Source: Aliivibrio_A kagoshimensis (lineage in GTDB: Bacteria; Pseudomonadota; Gammaproteobacteria; Enterobacterales; Vibrionaceae). From it: a DNA stretch of 42,900 nucleotides. The translations under genes and the position numbers were made by a program. Within the stretch, counting starts at the first letter, position 1. Each line of letters opens with the position of its first letter. This document shows, piece after piece, positions 25,316 through 33,594 of the stretch. The stretch spans positions 1 through 42,900 of the forward strand of contig NZ_JAKJSQ010000035.1 of assembly GCF_050337105.1 (NCBI RefSeq). The letters are read 5' to 3'. Below the pieces are notes generated by a model. That model did no database searches. It saw nothing but the letters and a program-made list of their open reading frames with translations, and was not told the origin of the DNA.

Positions 25316-25340
25316 ATACTTGAACGATTCAGTCAGGTAT
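25316..25340 (+). promoter_or_regulatory. IscR type-1-like operator over the erpA promoter
   Basis: The 25-bp site consists of the left arm ATACTTGAAC, centre GATTC, and right arm AGTCAGGTAT. Against the enterobacterial IscR type-1 consensus as I remember it, 23 of 25 positions agree; the two mismatches are in the left arm. It overlaps the -35 element, which predicts repression by [2Fe-2S]-IscR. The E. coli erpA (yadR) promoter is a known IscR type-1 target, so the site has a precedent. Confidence 0.75.
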
Positions 25341-25348
25341 TAGATAAT
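25320..25348 (+). promoter_or_regulatory. Predicted sigma-70 promoter of erpA
   Basis: TTGAAC (25320-25325) and GATAAT (25343-25348) are separated by 17 bp. Each matches the consensus at 4-5 of 6 positions. Transcription would begin near 25355, giving a leader of about 40 nt. Confidence 0.65.
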
Positions 25349-25393
25349 CGCTGACAGAGTGTTAAACAAAGCGCCATTAATTAAGAGGTTTGA

Positions 25394-25735
25394 ATGAGCG
25401 ATATACCTGTACCATTAACGTTTTCTGACGTAGCTGCAGCTAAAGTAAAAACATTAATTGCGGAAGAAGAGAACCCAGAACTAAAACTACGTGTCTATAT
25501 TACTGGCGGTGGTTGTAGCGGTTTTCAGTATGGATTTACTTTTGATGAAAAGGTGAATGATGGCGATATGACACTGGAAAATGACGGCGTCACTTTGGTT
25601 GTGGATCCAATGAGTTTGCAGTACCTCATGGGCGGCGTTGTCGATTATACAGAAGGGCTGGAAGGCTCTCGATTTTTCGTAAATAATCCAAATGCAACAA
25701 CTACTTGTGGCTGTGGAGCCTCCTTCAGCGTTTAA
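25394..25735 (+). CDS. erpA: Iron-sulfur cluster insertion protein ErpA
   Basis: A 113-residue A-type Fe-S carrier. The three conserved cysteines are Cys41 (GGGCSGF), Cys105 and Cys107 (TTCGCGAS). It accepts clusters from IscU and passes them to apoproteins, including those of isoprenoid synthesis and respiration in E. coli. Length and sequence are those of ErpA rather than IscA or SufA. AAGAGGT lies 6 nt before the ATG. It stands alone on the plus strand with a predicted promoter overlapped by an IscR-type operator. I see no strong terminator after its stop, so some readthrough into the efflux genes is possible. Confidence 0.96.
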   Translation: MSDIPVPLTFSDVAAAKVKTLIAEEENPELKLRVYITGGGCSGFQYGFTFDEKVNDGDMTLENDGVTLVVDPMSLQYLMGGVVDYTEGLEGSRFFVNNPNATTTCGCGASFSV

Positions 25736-25740
25736 TTTTT

Positions 25741-25788
25741 TGACAAAACGTCATTTTTGTTGACTTAGTAACCATAATTATTTTTAAT
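25741..25788 (+). promoter_or_regulatory. Predicted promoter and small dyad upstream of the RND efflux operon
   Basis: TTGACT (25760-25765) and TTTAAT (25783-25788) are 17 bp apart, each 5 of 6 to consensus. The dyad TGAC-AAAAC-GTCA (25741-25753) lies just upstream and could be an operator. No repressor gene is adjacent. Confidence 0.5.
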
Positions 25789-25892
25789 AGATGCTCTTTT
25801 TTCTATTTAGAAATATTATTGTTTATTCGGGCTACGTTAGATAACAAGGCGAATAAACGGCAATACTATCCTACGCAATAAGGATTGATGCT

Positions 25893-27011
25893 ATGGTTAC
25901 CAGTCGACACAACATATTCTCCTTCTTCTCTCATCGCCCTTGGATTCTCTCCGCAATCCTATTTTTTGTTTTGATTTTCTGGTTAACGCTTGGAAAATCA
26001 GAAGCAGAAGAGTCGACTGTAGAAGAGCCGCCGCAAGACGTTGTCCCTTTTGCGAAAGTGGTGGTCACCAACTTTAAAGCAGAACTTACTGAACGTACTA
26101 TTTCACTATATGGCCGAACCGCACCCGATAGGGAAGCGACCTTAGGGGCTCAAATTGCTGCTCAAGTTGAGACGATTTTAGTGCGGAAAGGGACGACTGT
26201 TACAAAAGGGACGCCACTAGTACAGTTAGATAAGGCCGATTTAGTCCTGCAGTTGAGTCAAACCAAAGCGACTCTATCCGTTAAAGAGAAAGAGTATAAA
26301 GCGGCTAAATCACTGCGCAGCAAAGGTCTTTCTGGTGAAGTTGCTTTCAGTAAAGCACAAGCTGGGCTAGCTGAAGCAAAGGCCAGAGTGAAGTACGCTC
26401 AATTGATGCTAAAAAATACCACCATAGTTGCTCCGTTCTCTGGCGTGGTGGAGCTCTTGCATGTTGAGGTTGGTGATTTTGTCTCTAAAGGCGATCCGAT
26501 TGCCAGCGTTGTAGACCTCGACCCACTGGTCATTCAAGCGGATGTCAGTGAAAAGCACATCTCGATGCTAAAACCGAAACAGAGTGCCAGCATTACCTTT
26601 ATGAATCGACCTGAGGTAGAAGGTAAACTTCGTTACATCTCAAGAATGTCGTCACCCACCACCAATACTTTCCCTATTGAAGTTGAAATTCCAAATCCGA
26701 AACAGCTGATGGCTGCTGGGATCAGTGCAGAAGTTGATCTGAACTTGGAACAGACTCTCGCCATTAAAGTGACACCTGCCATGCTTGCTCTTGATGCGGA
26801 TGGTAACTTAGGGGTTAAAACGGTGGTGAAACTTGAGGAAAATAGTTTTGATAGTGTCAAATTTGTCCCGATTCAGTTGGTAAAAGCGGAAGACGATGGT
26901 GTGTGGCTATCTGGGTTGGGTGAGCAAGTAGAGATCATTACCGTTGGGCAAGGGTTTGTTCGTGATGGTGATGGTGTAAATGCGGTTCGCAACAGTAAAG
27001 AAGCAGAATAA
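25893..27011 (+). CDS. RND efflux periplasmic adaptor (membrane fusion protein, HlyD/AcrA type)
   Basis: A 372-residue adaptor. An N-terminal signal-anchor helix (about 17-36) is followed by the lipoyl/barrel-sandwich half-motifs (about 75-105 and 170-200), an alpha-helical hairpin between them (about 107-165), and the beta-barrel and membrane-proximal domains. No lipobox cysteine is present, so it is anchored by the helix. It links the RND pump encoded 9 bp downstream to an outer-membrane channel; no TolC-type gene is nearby, so a TolC from elsewhere is presumed. AAGGA lies about 9 nt before the ATG. By position it is the vexE/vexF-type pair of V. cholerae (VC0628-0629, from memory), hence the empty symbol. 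Confidence 0.88.
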   Translation: MVTSRHNIFSFFSHRPWILSAILFFVLIFWLTLGKSEAEESTVEEPPQDVVPFAKVVVTNFKAELTERTISLYGRTAPDREATLGAQIAAQVETILVRKGTTVTKGTPLVQLDKADLVLQLSQTKATLSVKEKEYKAAKSLRSKGLSGEVAFSKAQAGLAEAKARVKYAQLMLKNTTIVAPFSGVVELLHVEVGDFVSKGDPIASVVDLDPLVIQADVSEKHISMLKPKQSASITFMNRPEVEGKLRYISRMSSPTTNTFPIEVEIPNPKQLMAAGISAEVDLNLEQTLAIKVTPAMLALDADGNLGVKTVVKLEENSFDSVKFVPIQLVKAEDDGVWLSGLGEQVEIITVGQGFVRDGDGVNAVRNSKEAE

Positions 27012-27020
27012 GGGGGCAGT

Positions 27021-30000
27021 ATGTTTACGTTAATTAGTGCGGCACTGTCTCGCGCAAGAACCATGCTCTCATTGTTACTGTTGATTCTTATTGCTGGAGT
27101 GTTTACTTACGTTTCGATACCTAAAGAGTCGAACCCTGATATTACCATTCCGGTTATTTATGTCTCGGTGAGCCACCAAGGGATCTCTCCAGAAGATTCT
27201 GAGCGACTTTTGGTACGCCCAATTGAACAAGAGCTACGTTCAATTGAGGGGGTAAAAGAGATGACTGCCACAGCGTCAGAGGGACATGCCTCAGTGACGC
27301 TTGAGTTTGAAGTGGGGATTCCTCTCGACAAAGCGATGTCTGATGTTCGAGATGCGGTGGACTTGGTAAAACCTCAACTTCCCTCTGAGAGTGATGAACC
27401 GACGGTTAACGAGGTGACATTCGCCTCGATGAACCCTGTGTTGTCAGTGGTGTTGTACGGTACCGTTCCTGAGCGTACTAGCGTGAAAATAGCGCGTAAG
27501 CTAAAAGATAAGTTAGAGAGTTACCGACAAGTCCTAGAGGTCGATATTGCCGGCGATCGCGAAGATGTGGTAGAGATCATTGTTGATCCACTATTACTAG
27601 AGAGCTATGGCTTAGATCAGGGGGATATCTACAATATTATCGCCTTGAATAATAAGGTGGTTGCTGCAGGGTTTGTGGATACGGGTTATGGCCGCTTTTC
27701 GGTCAAAGTCCCTTCAGTATTTGATTCCCTAAAAGATGTGTTAGAGCTACCCGTTAAAGTGGATGGCAAGCAAGTGGTCACCTTTGGTGATGTCGCCACG
27801 GTACGTAAAGCATTTCGTGATCCTAACAGTTTTGCTCGACTGAATGGCAAGCCAGCCGTTGTTCTCGATATTAAAAAGCGAGCGGGTGAGAACATCATTG
27901 AAACCGTCGCGATTGTTAAAGCGGTGTTGGAAGGTGCGCAAGAGCTCGAAACTTGGCCTGACAACCTGAAAGTGAACTACACCTGGGATGAGTCGAAAGA
28001 TGTAAAAAATATGCTCAACGATCTGCAAAATAATATTTTGTCAGCCATCATATTGGTGGTGATCGTTATCGTGGCCATTTTAGGTGCGCGTACAGCCTTT
28101 TTGGTGGGTGTCTCAATACCCGGCTCTTTCTTAACAGGATTGTTGGTGTTATCGATTGCAGGTCTAACGGTGAATGTTGTGGTGCTGTTCTCACTCATTA
28201 TGGCGGTCGGAATGCTGGTTGATGGTGCGATTGTAGTAACGGAATATGCCGATCGACGGATGAATGAAGGTGCAAACCGAAAAACCGCTTACCGAGAAGC
28301 AGCGCAGCGTATGGCGTGGCCGATTACTGCTTCAACGGCAACCACATTAGCAGCGTTTGCGCCGTTGATGTTTTGGCCGGGTATTATGGGCGAGTTCATG
28401 AAGTTCTTGCCAATTACCATGATTGCGACGTTATCTGCGTCGTTAGTCATGGCACTGCTTTTTGTGCCTGTACTAGGCGGAATCTTTGGTAAACCGCAAA
28501 AAATGTTGCCTGAAACACGGGCTAGGCTGCATGCCGTGAGTCAAGGGGATAACAGCCAAACCAAAGGGTTTACACGACTCTATTTTAATACTTTATCGAT
28601 TGCGATTCGCCACCCACTGAAGATTCTTTTAGCTGCTATTGTGGTTTCGGGAGGAATAGGCTATGCGTATAAAGAAGCAGGATTAGGGGTTGAGTTCTTC
28701 CCTGAGGTGGATCCGCCATTCTTTAATTTGAAGGTACGATCTCACGGCGATCTCTCCATTTATGAGAAAGATAAACTGATGGCGCAAGTCGAGCAGAGGA
28801 TCTTAGGTCATGAAGAGCTAGAGAGTATCTATACCCGTACTGGTGGCGATGATGAGATTGGTCAAATACAGATGACTCCATTGGATTGGCAGCTGCGCCG
28901 ACCTGTGTCTGACATTATTGCAGAACTGCGTGAAGAGATGAAGGACATTGCGGGGATTGAGCTGGAGTTTAAGATGCCAGAATCAGGACCGCCAAGTGAA
29001 AATGATTTGGTGATTGAGCTTAGCTCTGACATGCCAGCGGAGCTGAACAAAGCAATCAAAACGGTTCGTCAATGGGCCGACAATACGCCTGCTCTAATTA
29101 ATATCAGTGATACGGGCAATAAAGAGGGGATTGATTGGCAGATTGATATTCGTCGAGATGATGCCGCTCGTTATGGTGCGGATGCCACACTCGTCGGAAA
29201 TACGGTACAGTTTGTCACCAATGGCTTGAAAATTGGGGACTACCTGCCTGATGATGCTGATGAACAGGTGGATATTTTAGTTCGATACCCTGATGACAAA
29301 AGGGACATTGGGCGTTTTGACGAGTTGAGAGTGAAAACGCGTTATGGAATGGTTCCTATCACCAATTTTGCTAGCATCAAAGCGGCACCGAAACAGGATA
29401 CGATTCACCGTGTGGATGGCAGCCGAGTGATTGAAGTGAAAGCGGATATGGCGGAAGGCTTCAACTTAAGTATAGAGCTGCCAAAAATCGAACAAGCGCT
29501 AAAGGATCTGAAACTCAACGGTGCGGTAGAGTTTAAAATCCGTGGTCAAAATGAGGAGCAAAATGATTCAGAAGCGTTTTTGATGAAAGCCTTCATGATT
29601 GCGCTTGCCGCGATGGCGATTATTCTAGTGACTCAGTTTAATAGTTTCTATCAAGCGTTCTTGATACTCAGTGCCGTGCTGTTTTCGACAGTGGGTGTAT
29701 TTGGGGGCTTGTTAGTCTTTAATCGACCTTTCGGTATTGTGATGTCAGGTATTGGCGTCATTGCTCTCGCCGGTATTGTCGTTAATAACAATATTGTACT
29801 GATCGATACTTTTAATAAGTTGCGAGAGCAGGGGTTAGCGACCTCTGAAGCGATTTTACGCACAGGGGTACAGCGCCTTAGACCCGTTATGTTAACTACA
29901 GTGACCACCATTCTCGGATTAATGCCGATGGTGTTAGAGATGAACATCGATTTGATGAATCAGAAGATCGAGTTCGGTGCACCGAGTACTCAGATGTGGT

Positions 30001-30158
30001 CACAGTTAGCGACGGCTATTGCTGGTGGTTTAACGTTTGCAACGGTGTTGACCTTGGTGTTAACCCCTTGTCTGTTAATGCTGGGTCATAAAGTGAGCTT
30101 CTGGATAATGAGTTTAAAGCAGAAACGGCAACAAGAACCTGCGGAGCTGAATGGCTAA
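27021..30158 (+). CDS. RND family efflux pump, inner-membrane transporter
   Basis: A 1045-residue protein with full RND architecture: TM1 (about 12-32), a periplasmic porter/docking domain (about 33-335), TM2-TM7 (about 338-560), a second periplasmic domain (about 560-850) and TM8-TM12. In TM4, where AcrB has the Asp-Asp proton-relay pair, this protein has Asp401-Gly402 (GMLVDGAIVV). In TM10, where AcrB has Lys940, it has Asn922 (GIVVNNNIVLID). The relay therefore differs from that of drug pumps of the AcrB type. Single-Asp TM4 also occurs in metal-exporting and other RND branches, so the substrate is open. AGGGGG precedes the ATG, and a strong terminator follows. Confidence 0.92.
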   Translation: MFTLISAALSRARTMLSLLLLILIAGVFTYVSIPKESNPDITIPVIYVSVSHQGISPEDSERLLVRPIEQELRSIEGVKEMTATASEGHASVTLEFEVGIPLDKAMSDVRDAVDLVKPQLPSESDEPTVNEVTFASMNPVLSVVLYGTVPERTSVKIARKLKDKLESYRQVLEVDIAGDREDVVEIIVDPLLLESYGLDQGDIYNIIALNNKVVAAGFVDTGYGRFSVKVPSVFDSLKDVLELPVKVDGKQVVTFGDVATVRKAFRDPNSFARLNGKPAVVLDIKKRAGENIIETVAIVKAVLEGAQELETWPDNLKVNYTWDESKDVKNMLNDLQNNILSAIILVVIVIVAILGARTAFLVGVSIPGSFLTGLLVLSIAGLTVNVVVLFSLIMAVGMLVDGAIVVTEYADRRMNEGANRKTAYREAAQRMAWPITASTATTLAAFAPLMFWPGIMGEFMKFLPITMIATLSASLVMALLFVPVLGGIFGKPQKMLPETRARLHAVSQGDNSQTKGFTRLYFNTLSIAIRHPLKILLAAIVVSGGIGYAYKEAGLGVEFFPEVDPPFFNLKVRSHGDLSIYEKDKLMAQVEQRILGHEELESIYTRTGGDDEIGQIQMTPLDWQLRRPVSDIIAELREEMKDIAGIELEFKMPESGPPSENDLVIELSSDMPAELNKAIKTVRQWADNTPALINISDTGNKEGIDWQIDIRRDDAARYGADATLVGNTVQFVTNGLKIGDYLPDDADEQVDILVRYPDDKRDIGRFDELRVKTRYGMVPITNFASIKAAPKQDTIHRVDGSRVIEVKADMAEGFNLSIELPKIEQALKDLKLNGAVEFKIRGQNEEQNDSEAFLMKAFMIALAAMAIILVTQFNSFYQAFLILSAVLFSTVGVFGGLLVFNRPFGIVMSGIGVIALAGIVVNNNIVLIDTFNKLREQGLATSEAILRTGVQRLRPVMLTTVTTILGLMPMVLEMNIDLMNQKIEFGAPSTQMWSQLATAIAGGLTFATVLTLVLTPCLLMLGHKVSFWIMSLKQKRQQEPAELNG

Positions 30159-30162
30159 TACA

Positions 30163-30197
30163 AAAAAACCGAACGTTATGAATACGTTCGGTTTTTT
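30163..30197. terminator. Bidirectional terminator between the RND operon and the M23 peptidase gene
   Basis: A 14-bp perfect stem with core CCGAACGT (30169-30176) and ACGTTCGG (30184-30191), a 7-nt loop, and flanking A6/T6 runs. It lies between convergent stop codons at 30158 and 30218 and can serve both strands. Confidence 0.95.
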
Positions 30198-30217
30198 ATT
30201 ATCTGATGATGGTGACA

Positions 30218-31540
30218 CTATTTAGGTTGTATGAGTGAACTGTTGTTGGTGAGTACTAAGTTACCGTAGCGCTCAAGCATTTTCATTCTCTGCAGAGCGA
30301 TAGGTTTAAACTCAGCCTTCTTTTGACCTGATAGTGATTTAGATTCAGGCAACTTCACCGTTCTTGGATTTTTATGGACCCCATTGACCAAAAACTCATA
30401 ATGGAGATGAGCACCTGTAACACGACCTGTTCTACCTAATGTACCTACCGTTTGTCCCTGCTTCACTCTCTGTCCCGTTTTCACGTAACGCTTAGTCATG
30501 TGAAGGTATTTAGTGATGTAGGTGTTACTGTGTCTGATAAAGACATAGTTACCGTTAAATTGGTTATATCCTGCTTTATCGACGATACCATCGCCTGCCG
30601 CCCAAATTGGTGTGCCTACCGGAGCGACGTAGTCAGTGCCTCGGTGAGCTCTACGTTGACCAGTGACAGGGTGAAGTCTTCTCGGATTAAAATTAGAGCT
30701 GACGTATCGGAAGTTGATAGGAGAGCGCAAGAAAGCTTTTTTCATTGCTCGGCCGTTTGGGTCGAAGTAGTTGCCACTCTCATCTTCACGTACCGCACTA
30801 AAGGTGGTGCCTTGGTTGGTAAAAGAGGCGGCTATGATGTTGCCAGTACCTGCATATTGACCTTCCACATAACGCTCTTCAAATAGCACTTCAAAGTGGT
30901 CGCCTTCACGTAGATCTAATGCGAAATCGATATCCCAACCAAAAATACCAGCTAACTCCATGATCTGGTTAGCGTTGAGACCTGCACTGATGGACGCGTT
31001 CCAGAAGTTAGAGGTAATGGTTGCTTTAGAGTAATTAAGAAGGATTTCAATTTTTTTGCTTTCAAGATTGGCTTTATAATGGTCACCAATTTTGGTGATT
31101 TGGAACGTTTCTATTCGGCTGATTGGGCGGATCAGCTGTACCAATTCATTTTGATCGTTAAAGCCAAATCGAAGTTCATCCCCAGGACGCAGTCGACTCA
31201 ATTGTTTATCGATATCTTTATCACTGCTGGTTAGGTTATAGAGCAGACGGGCTGAGAGTCCGATGCGGCTAAATAGCAGAGCAGCACTCTCATTGGGTTT
31301 TACGTTATGAGACTCCCAACGAATGTGTGAGTTACTTTTTTTCTGAGCATCAGGAGTGATCAACAGACTGGGACTGATCTCGAGAGGATAGACTTGTCCA
31401 ATGACCAGCTTATTGTCGTTATTCGCTGTTTTTTCAAGGTTTGAAGGCAACATAAATATGCCAATAGCCATGATGGCACTGGTCGAGGCGATAAGAATGC
31501 GGTGAATTACTGGGATTCGAGAGATTTTAGATATTATCAT
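30218..31540 (-). CDS. M23-family peptidoglycan DD-endopeptidase (ShyC-like)
   Basis: A 440-residue envelope protein. It has an N-terminal signal-anchor helix (about 12-30), an OapA/LysM-like domain region (about 65-150), a second Csd3-type domain (about 150-270) and a C-terminal LytM/M23 zinc peptidase (about 280-400). The zinc ligands are in HRGTDYVAP (His, Asp) and HLHYEF (His). It should cut peptide cross-links to allow wall growth. Its place beside tyrS matches V. cholerae VC0630, which I recall as ShyC. The start is uncertain: a TTG at 31564 is also in frame, but neither start has a good ribosome binding site. I prefer the ATG at 31540 since the anchor helix follows at a normal distance. 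Confidence 0.88.
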   Translation of the reverse strand: MIISKISRIPVIHRILIASTSAIMAIGIFMLPSNLEKTANNDNKLVIGQVYPLEISPSLLITPDAQKKSNSHIRWESHNVKPNESAALLFSRIGLSARLLYNLTSSDKDIDKQLSRLRPGDELRFGFNDQNELVQLIRPISRIETFQITKIGDHYKANLESKKIEILLNYSKATITSNFWNASISAGLNANQIMELAGIFGWDIDFALDLREGDHFEVLFEERYVEGQYAGTGNIIAASFTNQGTTFSAVREDESGNYFDPNGRAMKKAFLRSPINFRYVSSNFNPRRLHPVTGQRRAHRGTDYVAPVGTPIWAAGDGIVDKAGYNQFNGNYVFIRHSNTYITKYLHMTKRYVKTGQRVKQGQTVGTLGRTGRVTGAHLHYEFLVNGVHKNPRTVKLPESKSLSGQKKAEFKPIALQRMKMLERYGNLVLTNNSSLIQPK

Positions 31541-31667
31541 TCGTGCAATTATGTAATATAACAAAATAAATAGACAGAGAATTAGTCTAACTGGTTTTAA
31601 AAAACATCGCTATTCAAGTAAGATAGTAGATTGTCAATTTTTTGCTAATTTGTGGGAGCAAACAACA

Positions 31668-32855
31668 ATGGTCAGCATCGAAGTAGCACTAGCGGAAATA
31701 AAACGCGGTGTAGAAGAGCTTATTCCGGAAGAAGAGCTGATTGCTAAACTGAAAGAGAACCGTCCATTAAGAATTAAATTAGGTGCTGATCCAACTGCTC
31801 CTGACATTCATCTTGGCCACACTGTTATTTTAAATAAACTTCGCCAGTTCCAAGAGTTGGGCCATGAAGTAACTTTTTTGATTGGTGACTTTACAGGCAT
31901 GGTGGGTGACCCGTCTGGCAAAAACAGTACGCGCCCTCCGCTGACCAAAGAAGATGTATTGGCGAATGCTGAAACGTACAAACAGCAAGTATTTAAAATT
32001 TTAGATCCTGCAAAAACCAAAATTCAGTTTAACTCTGAGTGGTTATCTGAGCTTGGTGCAGAAGGCATGATCCGTTTAGCCTCTAATCAAACCGTTGCTC
32101 GTATGTTAGAGCGAGATGACTTTAAAAAGCGTTACGCAGGTGGCCAGCCAATTGCTATTCATGAATTCATGTACCCACTGCTGCAAGGTTATGATTCAGT
32201 AGCGATGGAAACCGACGTTGAACTTGGTGGTGCTGATCAACGCTTTAACCTGTTGATGGGACGAGAACTACAAAAATCTCATGGACAGAAACCACAAGTA
32301 GTGTTGATGATGCCTCTTCTTGTTGGCCTTGACGGGACTAAGAAAATGTCAAAATCATCTCATAACTATATTGGTGTCAGTGAAGCACCAAGCGAGATGT
32401 TTGGTAAGATTATGTCAATTTCAGATGACTTGATGTGGAGCTACTATGAGTTGCTCTCTTTCCGCCCTCTGGAAAACATTGCGCAGTTAAAAGTGGATGT
32501 AGAGTCGGGAACCAACCCTCGTGACGTTAAGATCTTATTAGCGAAAGAGATCATTGCTCGTTTCCACACACAAGCCGATGCGGATGCAGCAGAGCAAGAG
32601 TTCATTAATCGTTTCCAAAAAGGGGCGATGCCAGATGAGATGCCTGAGTTTGAATTTGAAGCGGGTCTACCGATCGCTAATATTTTAAAAGAGGCGGCGT
32701 TGGTGAGTTCAACGTCTGATGCGATGCGTATGATCAAGCAGGGTGCTGCGAAGATTGAAGGTGAAAAAATTACTGATAACCGTTTAGTTCCTGAAGCAGG
32801 CACTGCAGTGTATCAAGTGGGTAAACGTAAATTCGCACGTATCACTATTAAATAG
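31668..32855 (+). CDS. tyrS: Tyrosyl-tRNA synthetase TyrS
   Basis: A 395-residue class-I aminoacyl-tRNA synthetase charging tRNA-Tyr. The HIGH-type motif is HLGH (48-51) and the KMSKS loop is intact (226-230). The tyrosine-binding region AGGQPIAIHEFMYPLLQGYD and GADQRFN are present, and a C-terminal S4 RNA-binding domain covers about 330-395. Length and motifs fit the TyrZ-like lineage rather than the 424-residue E. coli type. The frame extends to a TTG at 31650. I choose the ATG at 31668 for its normal N-terminus MVSIEVALAE and the GGGAG 9 nt upstream. It is divergent from the M23 gene, and a terminator follows. No T-box is visible upstream. Confidence 0.96.
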   Translation: MVSIEVALAEIKRGVEELIPEEELIAKLKENRPLRIKLGADPTAPDIHLGHTVILNKLRQFQELGHEVTFLIGDFTGMVGDPSGKNSTRPPLTKEDVLANAETYKQQVFKILDPAKTKIQFNSEWLSELGAEGMIRLASNQTVARMLERDDFKKRYAGGQPIAIHEFMYPLLQGYDSVAMETDVELGGADQRFNLLMGRELQKSHGQKPQVVLMMPLLVGLDGTKKMSKSSHNYIGVSEAPSEMFGKIMSISDDLMWSYYELLSFRPLENIAQLKVDVESGTNPRDVKILLAKEIIARFHTQADADAAEQEFINRFQKGAMPDEMPEFEFEAGLPIANILKEAALVSSTSDAMRMIKQGAAKIEGEKITDNRLVPEAGTAVYQVGKRKFARITIK

Positions 32856-32873
32856 AGTCGTAAACTCTGTATG

Positions 32874-32899
32874 AAAAAAGGCGCCTAGGCGCCTTTTTT
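32874..32899. terminator. Bidirectional terminator after tyrS
   Basis: AAAAAAGGCGC (32874-32884) and GCGCCTTTTTT (32889-32899) form a strong stem with a CTAG loop. It is flanked by A6 and T6 and sits between the convergent stops of tyrS (32855) and the TRIC-family gene (32915). Confidence 0.93.
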
Positions 32900-32914
32900 A
32901 TTGGAGTATGTTTG

Positions 32915-33526
32915 CTATTTATTTAGATTGAATGTGGGTAACGACAAGTGCCAACGAATGGCCGCTAAACGTATACTTAATGTGGCAGCCAGGCCGCACA
33001 GTGTTGCAGAGACATTATCCAGCCCAAACAGCAGTAAAGACGTGTGGATCATACCGCCTACAATACAGGCCGTTGCATAGATCTCACTTCGCAGGATCAT
33101 CGGCACTTCACGGGCTAAAATATCTCGGATAATCCCACCGCCACAGCCAGTAAGAACCCCCATTACAACTGCAACCATAGGTGTTGCACCATAGTTGAGC
33201 GCTTTGGTTACGCCAATGCCAACAAAAACAGAGAGACCAATGGCATCGGATACAGGAAGCACGTACCAAGGGAGTCTTTTGGGACGGCGAACTAATAAGA
33301 TGGTGCAAATACAGGTAATAAATATCACCCATAGATAGGCAGGATCATTGGCCCAAAAAACAGGAGTCGCCCCTAGTGCCATATCACGGATAGTACCGCC
33401 ACCAATTGCGGTGACACTGGCAAGAACGACGACACCAAATGGGTCCATTTTAAGGCGTCCTGCCAAGATAACTCCAGAGATGGCAAAGATAGCTGTGCCA
33501 AAAAGGTCTAGGAAATAAATGATCAT
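32915..33526 (-). CDS. YadS/TRIC-like (UPF0126) small membrane channel family protein
   Basis: A 203-residue protein with about seven membrane helices and two copies of the glycine-rich UPF0126 repeat: SVTAIGGGTIRDMALG (about 38-53) and GVLTGCGGGIIRDILA (about 123-138). This is the bacterial TRIC cation-channel fold. The E. coli homologue is YadS; related proteins have been reported as glycine or cation transporters, so the substrate is left open. It is last in the mtnN-cbiB-btuF series, 68 bp after btuF, as yadS follows btuF in E. coli. The ribosome binding site is weak (AAGTAA). Confidence 0.88.
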   Translation of the reverse strand: MIIYFLDLFGTAIFAISGVILAGRLKMDPFGVVVLASVTAIGGGTIRDMALGATPVFWANDPAYLWVIFITCICTILLVRRPKRLPWYVLPVSDAIGLSVFVGIGVTKALNYGATPMVAVVMGVLTGCGGGIIRDILAREVPMILRSEIYATACIVGGMIHTSLLLFGLDNVSATLCGLAATLSIRLAAIRWHLSLPTFNLNK

Positions 33527-33594
33527 GGTAAATTACTTTTTCAATGTGGGCTTACTTGGGTACGGATTGTACTGATTCAAAAGGTAATTGCCAA

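Noticed and set aside
30452..30886. 144-codon plus-strand frame inside the M23 peptidase gene
   Set aside because: It is antisense to the conserved peptidase domain, and its composition is that of a shadow frame.
32856..33594. Search for a cobalamin riboswitch near btuF and cbiB
   Set aside because: The spacers before cbiB (12 nt) and btuF (4 nt) are too short, and the spacer before mtnN shows no B12-box-like sequence.
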